Source: Prevotellaceae bacterium (GTDB lineage: Bacteria; Bacteroidota; Bacteroidia; Bacteroidales; Paludibacteraceae). From it: a stretch of DNA of 13,143 nucleotides. A model generated the notes under the pieces. That model saw only the letters and a program-made list of their open reading frames with translations. It did not search any database and had not been told where the DNA came from. Positions 1 to 5,994 of this stretch are shown here, piece after piece (position 1 is the stretch's first letter; each line of letters starts with the position of its first letter). The position numbers were made by a program, and so were the translations under genes. The stretch covers positions 1 to 13,143 of the forward strand of contig JAIRTG010000182.1 in the NCBI GenBank assembly GCA_031255055.1, in the 5' to 3' direction.

Positions 1-1001
1 TTTTTATTCGGCTTGAAAATATAAATCATGACTTTATTTTCGGGCTGAAAACGGTCGCTTGCAAACCATCCTTTGCCTTCCAGTTCGTCGATAACAAGCA
101 TGTAGTCGTTGTAAATCGAGTTGAAAGGCATGCCTATATTTTCAGGGGCCAAATAATCGTTTGCCGAATTCATGAAGCGCGTGATAAAAATATCGTATCC
201 GCCCAAAGAGTTTTCTTCGTTGTCGGATGCAAAATAAAGCGTCACGCCGTCGAGCATTAAGAAGGGGTAATTTTCATTTGCTCCGGTGTTGATGTTTGAA
301 GAGACGGATACGGGATCCGACCAACCGTCTAACAACCGGTAGGAGGTGAAGAGGTCGAATGTATCGTTGTTCAAATCCGAAAACAGAATCCGGTCTTTTC
401 GCTCGGTGGTGTATTTGATTTTATCACGTACTCTTCCCAAAGAGTCATCGGGCAGTGTCGTTTGTTCCAGAGAACCCAGTTCTTTGTTGAATTGATAGTA
501 TTTCAGAAAATCCTTTTTATCCACCGAAAAACTGTCGATCAGGGCGATGTTTTCAACTTTTTCGAGCATGCTTTGGGCAAGTTCGGCCTTGCGCAGCTTC
601 AGCTTCAGCATGTTTTCGTCTGTCTCCGTACCGTTTTTAAGCGAGGAAAGGTATTCTTCATACGCTTCGATTGCTTGTTTGAACCGGTATGTTTTGAAAT
701 ACAAGGCTCCTAAAAACTTGTTCTTTGAAGGATATTTGTTGCCCGACTTTTCAAAATACACGATTGCTTCTTCGTCCAACCCCAGTTCGTAACAGCAACA
801 CGCATAGCGGTAGTTGTTCAGAGGGTCGTTGGGACGCTGTTTCAACAGTGCGGAATAGCTGTTTTTCGCTTCGTTATATTGCTTGTTGTTAAACAGCTTG
901 TCGGCTTCTGCCGCGTTTTGGGCAAGAAGACGGCCTGCAATTGTTACAAAATAACAAATGAAAAAGAATTTGATCCGTCCTCTTGCTTTTTGAGCAATCA
1001 T
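1..1001 (-). CDS. TPR / PD40 (WD40-like) repeat exported protein, 3' part cut by window edge
   Basis: The reading frame is open from an ATG at 1001 to the left edge (333 codons, no stop reached), so the C-terminus is missing. The start gives a basic N-terminus and a hydrophobic stretch ending in LLAQ (about residues 10-28), which looks like a signal peptide. Residues about 29-125 look like TPR helices (AEADKLFNNKQYNEAKNSYS, then further A/Y/L-spaced pairs). From about residue 200 there are PD40/beta-propeller-like strands such as DRILFSDLNND, GVTLYFASDNEENSLGGYD and GKGWFASDR. In Bacteroidota this TPR-PD40 order is common in periplasmic or outer-membrane-associated proteins, some with a C-terminal OmpA domain (PorE-like), but that end lies outside the window. 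It lies 28 bp downstream of the AsmA-family gene on the same strand and is probably co-transcribed with it. Exact role unknown; the domain reading is from motif resemblance only. Confidence 0.8.
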   Translation of the reverse strand, partial: MIAQKARGRIKFFFICYFVTIAGRLLAQNAAEADKLFNNKQYNEAKNSYSALLKQRPNDPLNNYRYACCCYELGLDEEAIVYFEKSGNKYPSKNKFLGALYFKTYRFKQAIEAYEEYLSSLKNGTETDENMLKLKLRKAELAQSMLEKVENIALIDSFSVDKKDFLKYYQFNKELGSLEQTTLPDDSLGRVRDKIKYTTERKDRILFSDLNNDTFDLFTSYRLLDGWSDPVSVSSNINTGANENYPFLMLDGVTLYFASDNEENSLGGYDIFITRFMNSANDYLAPENIGMPFNSIYNDYMLVIDELEGKGWFASDRFQPENKVMIYIFKPNK

Positions 1002-1003
1002 AA

Positions 1004-1035
1004 AATAATCGGGTTGTTGAATAATCGGGTTATTG
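1004..1035. repeat. 16-bp tandem duplication spanning an AsmA stop codon
   Basis: Two adjacent 16-bp units, AATAATCGGGTTGTTG (1004-1019) and AATAATCGGGTTATTG (1020-1035), differ at one base. The right-hand unit contains the last codon and the stop codon of the AsmA-family gene. The left-hand unit occupies most of the 28-bp spacer to the TPR/PD40 gene. Confidence 0.85.
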
Positions 1036-3786
1036 TATTTTCTGAGTATCCAGGTTTTTTGCTTTTTCCACTGCCTGATTTCCTCTTTCTTCGGCTTCTT
1101 TGTAGAGTTTGTCGGCCTGTTTTTGCGCCTCTTCGACCATTTTTTTTGCGGTAACTTCGGCTGCTTTTTTCAGGATGGGATTTCCCGCTTTTTCTACAAG
1201 CTGATTTCCCTGCTTTTGGGCTTCTTCCACCAGTTTATCGCCTACTTTTTTCGCTTCCGATTTCAGTTTGTCGGCCTGTTTTTGGGCTTCTTCTATCAGT
1301 TTCTGCTTTTGTTTTTCGGCCTCTTCTTTCAATTTGTCTTTTGCCGCGTCAATTTGTTTGTTTACCTCTTTTTCGAGCGAGGCCTTTGCATCGTTCACGA
1401 GTTCGTTTATCGTATCTTCCATATCCAGTTTTATGCTCGGCTTGTTGAAATTTCCGCCGATGGTGAAATTGATAGTCGAAAGTTTGCCCAAATTTGCGCC
1501 GGCAGGTAACTGTACGCTTCCCTTGTATGCAATTGATTTATCCAGACCGGTGTATCCTCCCAACTTCATTTTCACATTCCCCGCATTGATGTTAAACGGT
1601 TTGGTATACAATTTCCCGTCTTCGATATTGAACTGTAGCGAGAGGTCTTTCAACGAAAGCGATTTCAATGCGTCTGTCTTCAGGCTCGACGCCAGAGCCG
1701 TCAGCACGGGCACGTCTTCGATACCGACAGCGGATGTGGATATTGAACCGTCGACAAACAGACTGTTCAAGTCGGGCGACATGTCTTCTCCGAGTAACGA
1801 ATTCAGTTTGATGGCGGATGAGAAACGCCCTGTGGCTTTGCTTAGTATCGGGGCAAATTTTTGCAATGTTTCCACCTGCGAGAATATTTTCGTGAACTCA
1901 ACATGCTCAATCGCTATATCCATATTCACTTTGGGCTTTTCGATGTTTTGCGTATTGTATGTTCCGTTCAGGACAAGATCTCCGCCGAATCCCTTCACAC
2001 CTACGTTCTGCAATTTGAGTTCGCCGTCGGCGATTTTTATTACTCCTTTTGCATCGGTCAGCTCCATTTTGTCGAAAATAACCTCCGCGAGGTTTGCCTG
2101 TAGTGTGAACCGAATGTTTTTCGGTATTTCGAGAACAGTCATCGGCGTGTCGTCGGTTTCGGTGTCGGCATCGGTGTTGCTTTCCGTATTGCTTTCCGTA
2201 TTGCTTTCGGCGTCGGATGTCATAAAATCATTCAGATTCAGATAATCGGAGCGTAAATTCAAGTTTCCGATCAGCGTTTTATCGTCCATGATAAACGGTA
2301 TCAGGTTTTCCAAACGTCCGTCGGCCGAGAAATTGTTTTTCCCGATATTGGCCTGCAAGGTGTTCAGGCTTACATATTGATTGTTAAATACCATTTCGAC
2401 ATTCGGTATATGCACATCCTGTCCCAACGACGGGTATTTCAACAAAATATCTTTTATATTGAGAGTTCCCGCAAATTTGAAACGGTCGTACTGATTGTTT
2501 TCGTAGTAAGACATCCTGCCGTTCAAATCGAGATTCATATTCAGCAATCCTTTCAGTTCGGTACCGTCTTCGAGCGGATAAACATCTTTTACCATTCCCA
2601 AATCCAATTTTCCGACCGCATTCAGTTGCATGTTCGGGTCTGTCATCAGGTTTGAGAGATGCGCTTTTGCTGCAAACGGATTTCCACCCATATTGAACCG
2701 GAAGACTGGTACCGAAACAACCGTGTTGTCCAGCGCTCCGCCCGGATTTGAAATATTTGCGGCAATATTTATATCGGTTACCGATTTCGGCAGGTCGGGA
2801 TACCGGAACCATGCGTTGGACACTTTCAGGTCGATATTGAACGAAGGATAATCTTCCGCTACCATCACGCCTTTCACATGTCCGTTCAACTCGACATTTC
2901 CGTCGGCTTTCATATCCTTGAAAGATGCAGCGTAAAGCACCGGAACAACCGACAAAATTGATTTGAAATCAACGTTTCCGGCATTCAGGCTGATGTCCAT
3001 ATCGTAGCCTTCATCAAGCATTGCAAACCGTCCGTCGAAAGAGAAGGAAAGGCTGTTCAGACTGATTTGATTGTCGTTGAACGTAAAAATCATCTTGTTC
3101 AGATCGGCGTCAATATCGGCTTTGACCGATATGCTCATTTTTGAAAAATACCGGCTGTTGTCCATCCATAAAGACAGTTCGCCGATGTTTATGTTTGTGC
3201 GTAGTAACGATCTGTCGGCGCTCAGGTCGCCCGACAGCCCGAATTGAAAATCGTCGATCAGCGCTTGCATATTCGATGCGCCATCGAGATAAAGCAGATG
3301 TCCGTCCGAAATGACAACACTCCGCAGTTGCAGTTTGAAATTGCTCTCGCCTGCACTATCGTCATCGTCGGGCGTATCGTCTCCTTTTACAATATCCCAG
3401 TTCGTTTTTCCGTTTTCCAGCACATGCGCGAAAATGCGTGGCCGGTCTATTTTCAACTTTTTCAGTTCGTAGCCCTGATCGGAAAAAAGACTTTTAAGGT
3501 TGAAGGTCAAACTCAATTCTTTTCCCGAAACCAGCGTGTCGTTTTCAAAATCATCCACTCCCGTGACGACAATATCTTTCAGACTCATGGTGGCGTTCGG
3601 AAAATTTTTGAACAGATTCAAACTGAATTTACCGAAATCAACTTTCGCATTCAATGTATTATTGATTTCCGTTTTTACTACTTCCATCAATTTACCTTTA
3701 AAAACAACAGGAATCACAAAAAGCGCCGCTATCAGCAGCACAACAACGATTAAAATCGTAATAAGAAAGCCTTTTAAAAATTTCAT
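1030..3786 (-). CDS. AsmA family envelope protein with amphipathic 11-mer C-terminal tail
   Basis: A 918-residue protein. Residues 1-28 form a single N-terminal membrane anchor (MKFLKGFLITILIVVVLLIA). The anchor is followed by an AsmA-type N-terminal region (VFKGKLMEVVKTEINNTLNAK..., 'ISDGHLLYLD') and a long beta-rich body. An AsmA-like C-terminal region lies at about residues 600-800 (DGSISTSAVGIEDVPVLTAL, then SLKDLSLQFNIEDGKLYTKP). AsmA/TamB/YhdP relatives are inner-membrane-anchored periplasmic proteins thought to form lipid-transfer bridges to the outer membrane; that role is inferred here from family. Two extra features stand out: a Ser-Asn-Thr-Glu repeat near residues 525-540, and a K/E/A/Q-rich tail (818-918) built mostly of 11-residue repeats. 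It is first in a probable two-gene operon with the TPR/PD40 gene. The ATG at 3786 is well placed before the hydrophobic anchor. Confidence 0.88.
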   Translation of the reverse strand: MKFLKGFLITILIVVVLLIAALFVIPVVFKGKLMEVVKTEINNTLNAKVDFGKFSLNLFKNFPNATMSLKDIVVTGVDDFENDTLVSGKELSLTFNLKSLFSDQGYELKKLKIDRPRIFAHVLENGKTNWDIVKGDDTPDDDDSAGESNFKLQLRSVVISDGHLLYLDGASNMQALIDDFQFGLSGDLSADRSLLRTNINIGELSLWMDNSRYFSKMSISVKADIDADLNKMIFTFNDNQISLNSLSFSFDGRFAMLDEGYDMDISLNAGNVDFKSILSVVPVLYAASFKDMKADGNVELNGHVKGVMVAEDYPSFNIDLKVSNAWFRYPDLPKSVTDINIAANISNPGGALDNTVVSVPVFRFNMGGNPFAAKAHLSNLMTDPNMQLNAVGKLDLGMVKDVYPLEDGTELKGLLNMNLDLNGRMSYYENNQYDRFKFAGTLNIKDILLKYPSLGQDVHIPNVEMVFNNQYVSLNTLQANIGKNNFSADGRLENLIPFIMDDKTLIGNLNLRSDYLNLNDFMTSDAESNTESNTESNTDADTETDDTPMTVLEIPKNIRFTLQANLAEVIFDKMELTDAKGVIKIADGELKLQNVGVKGFGGDLVLNGTYNTQNIEKPKVNMDIAIEHVEFTKIFSQVETLQKFAPILSKATGRFSSAIKLNSLLGEDMSPDLNSLFVDGSISTSAVGIEDVPVLTALASSLKTDALKSLSLKDLSLQFNIEDGKLYTKPFNINAGNVKMKLGGYTGLDKSIAYKGSVQLPAGANLGKLSTINFTIGGNFNKPSIKLDMEDTINELVNDAKASLEKEVNKQIDAAKDKLKEEAEKQKQKLIEEAQKQADKLKSEAKKVGDKLVEEAQKQGNQLVEKAGNPILKKAAEVTAKKMVEEAQKQADKLYKEAEERGNQAVEKAKNLDTQKIQ
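2177..2212. repeat. 12-bp in-frame tandem repeat (SNTE units) in the AsmA-family gene
   Basis: Units TTGCTTTCCGTA at 2177-2188 and 2189-2200 are identical, followed by TTGCTTTCGGCG at 2201-2212. On the coding strand this gives repeated Glu-Ser-Asn-Thr in an acidic, Thr/Asp-rich linker between beta-rich regions. The unit is a multiple of three, so copy-number change would alter linker length without shifting the frame. Confidence 0.9.
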
Positions 3787-3883
3787 GATATATTGGGTAT
3801 TATTTGTGTTTAGCGCAAAGTCGTTTCGAGATGATAGAAAAATGGTCGCTAATAATTAACCGCCTGATTTGATTATTGTTCAG

Positions 3884-3891
3884 CAAAAGTA
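3884..3891 (-). promoter_or_regulatory. Candidate -7 element of the AsmA operon promoter
   Basis: The minus strand reads TACTTTTG, a full match to the Bacteroidota -7 consensus TAnnTTTG. It implies transcription start near 3877 and a leader of roughly 90 nt before the ATG at 3786. No convincing -33 TTTG lies at the usual spacing upstream, so this rests on the -7 element alone. Confidence 0.4.
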
Positions 3892-3944
3892 CAATTTATT
3901 ACTAAAAACCACGAAAGTATTGTTTGAAAAGAATCCGGAATGTA

Positions 3945-3967
3945 GAAAAATCGGGAAAGCAGTCCCG
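3945..3967 (-). terminator. Weak intrinsic-terminator-like hairpin
   Basis: On the minus strand, CGGGA-CTGCTT-TCCCG (5-bp stem) is followed by ATTTTT. It lies upstream of the candidate AsmA promoter, so it would stop leftward read-through from the lipoprotein side rather than end a recognised gene. The short stem makes this tentative. Confidence 0.25.
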
Positions 3968-4055
3968 CAAAAACAAAGAAAGCAGGCCCCACTGTATCGG
4001 TAAGGCGGATCGATTGCAAAAAGAGGGCGATCGTTCACATCATACACGATGACTT

Positions 4056-4090
4056 TGTGACAGTTCAAAATGTGATAGCGTCACCTGTGA
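4056..4090. promoter_or_regulatory. Three TGTGA motifs at 15-bp spacing (possible operator)
   Basis: TGTGA occurs at 4056-4060, 4071-4075 and 4086-4090, exactly 15 bp apart. TCACC lies between the second and third, and an inverted TCACA sits at 4136-4140. TGTGA-TAGCG-TCACC resembles a CRP/FNR-type dyad but has a 5-bp centre and one mismatch. Only five to six bases are conserved per unit, so chance is possible. Confidence 0.25.
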
Positions 4091-4298
4091 TGCCCGAATT
4101 GTAAATTCGACTGAAAAAACACTTACTAAACGCAGTCACAGGCTTTCGATTCGCGCTTTTTTATAAAAAATATCAGTCCAAACAGAAAAGAACTAAAACT
4201 CCCGAAGCACAATCTGTTTTTAAGTTAAAAATATTTTGTCAGTTTTAAAAAAGTGTCTAATTTAGCCGCCGCTTAATTGCTGAAATTTCAATAATAGT

Positions 4299-4400
4299 GG
4301 AATTTTTCGCGTATCCTTATGGAATTTTTTGCGTATACAGGCGGTATTTTTTAATTATTAGCGGTATTTTTTAATTATCAGTAATTATCAGTAATCATCT
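4299..4400. repeat. Nested AT-rich tandem repeats ahead of the lipoprotein gene
   Basis: A 16-bp unit GGAATTTTTCGCGTAT (4299-4314) recurs with one change at 4321-4336. Immediately after, GCGGTATTTTTTAATTAT(T/C)A occurs twice in tandem (4341-4360, 4361-4380). A shorter 10-bp pair follows: GTAATTATCA (4381-4390) and GTAATCATCT (4391-4400). The array ends 15 bp before the ATG at 4416, so it probably lies in the leader or promoter of the lipoprotein gene. Confidence 0.85.
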
Positions 4401-4415
4401 AATTTAATTTCAAAT

Positions 4416-5369
4416 ATGAAAAGAACAGATTCACTCATTTTAAGTCTGCTGGCGCTATCGGTAGCAATTTTTACAGGTTGCAGTTCGGGGCCTCTGCCTT
4501 TACCAAGCGCTTCTACCATCGAAGTGGAAGATAAGCAGACGTTAACACAGATCGTTTTTGCCGATGATACGGAGGGTGAAAGCGTCGTAACGTTCACTAC
4601 CAGCGGTGTATGGATGTCGAAAATTACAGAGGAGGGACAGGATACATCCCCCGAATGGATTTGGATCGACCCGAACAGCGGCAAAGAAGCCGGCAAATAT
4701 AATATCCATATCTCGCTGTTGCAGAACTTCACAAGCGCCGATCGCAAAGCTGTTATCGAAATTGCTTGCGGTAAAAATGAAATAACTATCAACGTTACGC
4801 AAAGAGGCGTAACCGCAAACGGTAAACCGCAGATAGACCCTTCGCTTATCGCGGTTACGGTGGAAGGCGGCATGAACTACAACGAGATAATTGATTATGT
4901 CGCCGCTATATCGTATTACACGGAAAACAAAGGAATTGAAGTTGGTCGGGCTCCCTACGAGAATGGCGGTTTTACACTGAAACTGGATCCCGAACCGGGC
5001 GGACTTTCGACTTTCGATTTTGACGCAAATAAACTGGAAATAAGCGACGTCAAAGCCAAAGGAATCACGCTGAAAATGGAGGGCTTCAAATCGAAAACGT
5101 ATGTCGGTGATTTTTTCATGGAGAACGTCTACGGCTACAGCGGCAGATACTATTATATGGACAGGGATGTTTCCATCACCGGTTCTTATTCCGAAAGCGT
5201 CGCAATCTACACAATCAACAATAGTTATGATCTGAACTTTAAAAAAGGATGGAACATTGTGTACGAACAGGTAGTAACAAATCTGGATAAGGGCGTAATA
5301 ACAATGATATTTACCACGCAACCGCAAAACGAGATGAGATGGTACTTTAAACCGGAACAGAAACAATAA
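4416..5369 (+). CDS. BACON-domain lipoprotein, C-terminal part unrecognised
   Basis: A 317-residue protein with a lipoprotein signal peptide: MKRTD, a hydrophobic run, then AIFTGC with the lipidated Cys at residue 22 (the -3 position is Phe or Ile depending on alignment, slightly atypical). Residues about 55-131 resemble a BACON domain: TFTTSGVWMSKI, WIWIDPNSGKEAGKYNIHIS, ADRKAVIEI and a closing ITINVTQRG. BACON domains occur in Bacteroidota surface proteins, often with glycan-related functions, but they do not by themselves prove carbohydrate binding. The C-terminal half (about 132-317) is Gly/Tyr/Phe-rich and predicted beta-rich, and I do not recognise it. No acidic surface-export signal of the S(D/E)3 type follows the Cys (it reads CSSGPLPLP), so an inner-leaflet outer-membrane location is possible. 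It appears to be a single-gene unit, divergent from the AsmA operon. Confidence 0.8.
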   Translation: MKRTDSLILSLLALSVAIFTGCSSGPLPLPSASTIEVEDKQTLTQIVFADDTEGESVVTFTTSGVWMSKITEEGQDTSPEWIWIDPNSGKEAGKYNIHISLLQNFTSADRKAVIEIACGKNEITINVTQRGVTANGKPQIDPSLIAVTVEGGMNYNEIIDYVAAISYYTENKGIEVGRAPYENGGFTLKLDPEPGGLSTFDFDANKLEISDVKAKGITLKMEGFKSKTYVGDFFMENVYGYSGRYYYMDRDVSITGSYSESVAIYTINNSYDLNFKKGWNIVYEQVVTNLDKGVITMIFTTQPQNEMRWYFKPEQKQ

Positions 5370-5416
5370 TATCTACCACATAGCCGCGTCCGCGACAAAT
5401 CAAACTACATCATCCG

Positions 5417-5458
5417 TCGGGCAGGAAACGAAAGATTTATCTCTCATTTTCTGCCCGA
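5417..5458. repeat. 12-bp imperfect hairpin downstream of the lipoprotein gene
   Basis: TCGGGCAGGAAA (5417-5428) pairs with TTTTCTGCCCGA (5447-5458), with one G-T wobble and an 18-nt loop. It lies 47 bp after the lipoprotein stop codon and could end that transcript, but no T-run follows on the plus strand. Confidence 0.6.
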
Positions 5459-5478
5459 TCTCCGAAATACTATCTTCC

Positions 5479-5508
5479 CCGTTTTCACGCGAGATCGCGT
5501 GAAAACGG
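5479..5508. repeat. Perfect 13-bp stem hairpin abutting repeat copy A
   Basis: CCGTTTTCACGCG (5479-5491) and CGCGTGAAAACGG (5496-5508) are perfect inverted arms around the 4-nt loop AGAT. The hairpin ends one base before the start of repeat copy A. No T-tract follows, so it is not a classical intrinsic terminator on either strand. Confidence 0.85.
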
Positions 5509-5509
5509 T

Positions 5510-5596
5510 ACGGGGCGTTGCGGGGCAGAGCCCCGCAGAGGGGGTAGCGGAAGACCGCCAACGGCGGGCTGAAGCGAGGGGGAGACTTCCCCCCCC
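5510..5596 (+). repeat. 87-bp hairpin-rich intergenic repeat, copy A
   Basis: This element matches the reverse complement of 12940-13026 with five substitutions by my count and no gap. Internal dyads in order are GCGGGGC-AGA-GCCCCGC (5520-5536), GCGG-AAGA-CCGC, CCGCC-AAC-GGCGG, GCT-GA-AGC and GGGGGA-GACT-TCCCCC. All differences from copy B lie in loops. Similarity continues weakly into a polypyrimidine tract (TTCTCTTT) on the right. Confidence 0.9.
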
Positions 5597-5644
5597 ACTT
5601 CTCTTTATCTCTCTTCATGGAAGACGCCGAAGACGAATAATTAA

Positions 5645-5671
5645 TCACTAAACATTAATCACTAATCACTA
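5645..5671 (-). repeat. TTAGTGA heptamer repeats beside copy A
   Basis: Read on the plus strand, TCACTAA units occur at 5645-5651 and 5659-5665, with a partial unit at 5666-5671. The reverse complement, TTAGTGA, is the heptamer that is tandem at 9564-9590 and 13048-13080. The stretch TGTTTAGTGATTA is shared by all three sites. Confidence 0.85.
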
Positions 5672-5857
5672 CCCTTTCCGTCCGCTCGCGAGGATGAGAG
5701 GGCGTGTAAAACGAGGGGCAGACGGACTTTTGGGGGATTCCAAAAAATATAACCACAGGTCGTCTACAGGCGGAAAACAGGATATATAGCCCCGAAAAAT
5801 CCGAATTGTATGTTATACGACAGACAATAAGCGGCTCTGACGTTTGTCGAAATTTAT

Positions 5858-5865
5858 TATATTTG
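5858..5865 (+). promoter_or_regulatory. Candidate -7 element of the antiporter promoter
   Basis: TATATTTG is a full match to the Bacteroidota consensus TAnnTTTG. A TTTG lies at 5843-5846, but only 11 bp upstream rather than the usual ~19. The implied start is near 5872, giving a leader of about 120 nt before the ATG at 5995. Confidence 0.45.
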
Positions 5866-5994
5866 CGCCGCAAAAGTTACCATGAAACTGCAATCGCGTT
5901 CTTTTTGTGACAATATAAAACAATCTCACAAAAACCGCTGTTATAGGCAGGTAATTTATTGTATATTGAAAACTTACGTGGAAAAATCACCAAT

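Larger units (their letters stand above)
3787..4415. other. 629-bp divergent intergenic region with regulatory-looking repeats
   Basis: This is the spacer between the AsmA operon (leftward) and the BACON lipoprotein gene (rightward). I see no convincing gene. It holds a candidate leftward promoter (3884-3891), a weak leftward hairpin with a T stretch (3945-3967), 15-bp-phased TGTGA motifs (4056-4090), a small CGAATT-GTA-AATTCG palindrome (4095-4109), a 14-bp AT palindrome (TTTTTTATAAAAAA, 4157-4170) and AT-rich tandem repeats (4299-4400) just ahead of the lipoprotein start. No confident rightward promoter with a full TAnnTTTG element was found; a TATTTTG-like stretch near 4229 is the nearest match. 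Confidence 0.6.
5370..5994. other. 625-bp intergenic region rich in inverted repeats
   Basis: This spacer lies between the lipoprotein and antiporter genes, both plus strand. It contains two strong hairpins (5417-5458, 5479-5508), repeat copy A (5510-5596), a small TCTTC-ATG-GAAGA dyad (5612-5624), heptamer repeats (5645-5671) and a candidate promoter (5858-5865). From about 5672 to 5857 I see no gene or repeat. Short open frames here translate repeat DNA and show no protein-like character. Confidence 0.7.

Noticed and set aside
1268..2245. Long plus-strand open frame (325 codons) inside the AsmA-family gene
   Set aside because: It is antisense to a clearly recognisable protein, Ser/Phe-rich with no domain, and is explained by the codon bias of the real gene.
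3880..4068. 62-codon minus-strand frame upstream of the AsmA gene
   Set aside because: It overlaps the candidate promoter and a terminator-like hairpin, shows no motif, and is Cys/Phe-rich; a small peptide cannot be excluded but nothing supports it.
4542..5366. 274-codon minus-strand open frame opposite the lipoprotein gene
   Set aside because: Composition is Arg/Phe/Val-rich as expected for an antisense shadow; the plus-strand gene has a signal peptide and a BACON-like domain.
5479..5508. Strong hairpin considered as the intrinsic terminator of the lipoprotein gene
   Set aside because: The stem is strong, but no T-run follows on either strand and it lies over 100 bp past the stop, so I list it as a repeat.
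5510..5596. 87-bp element considered as an IS end or a MITE with transposase-type termini
   Set aside because: No transposase lies between the copies, no clear terminal inverted repeat defines the 87-bp ends, and I could not see a target-site duplication.
5400..5648. Short frames translating the 87-bp repeat here and at 12777-13044
   Set aside because: The shared peptide PPLAVFRYPLCGALPRNAP-like is only repeat DNA read in frame; such frames are prone to be annotated as hypothetical proteins.
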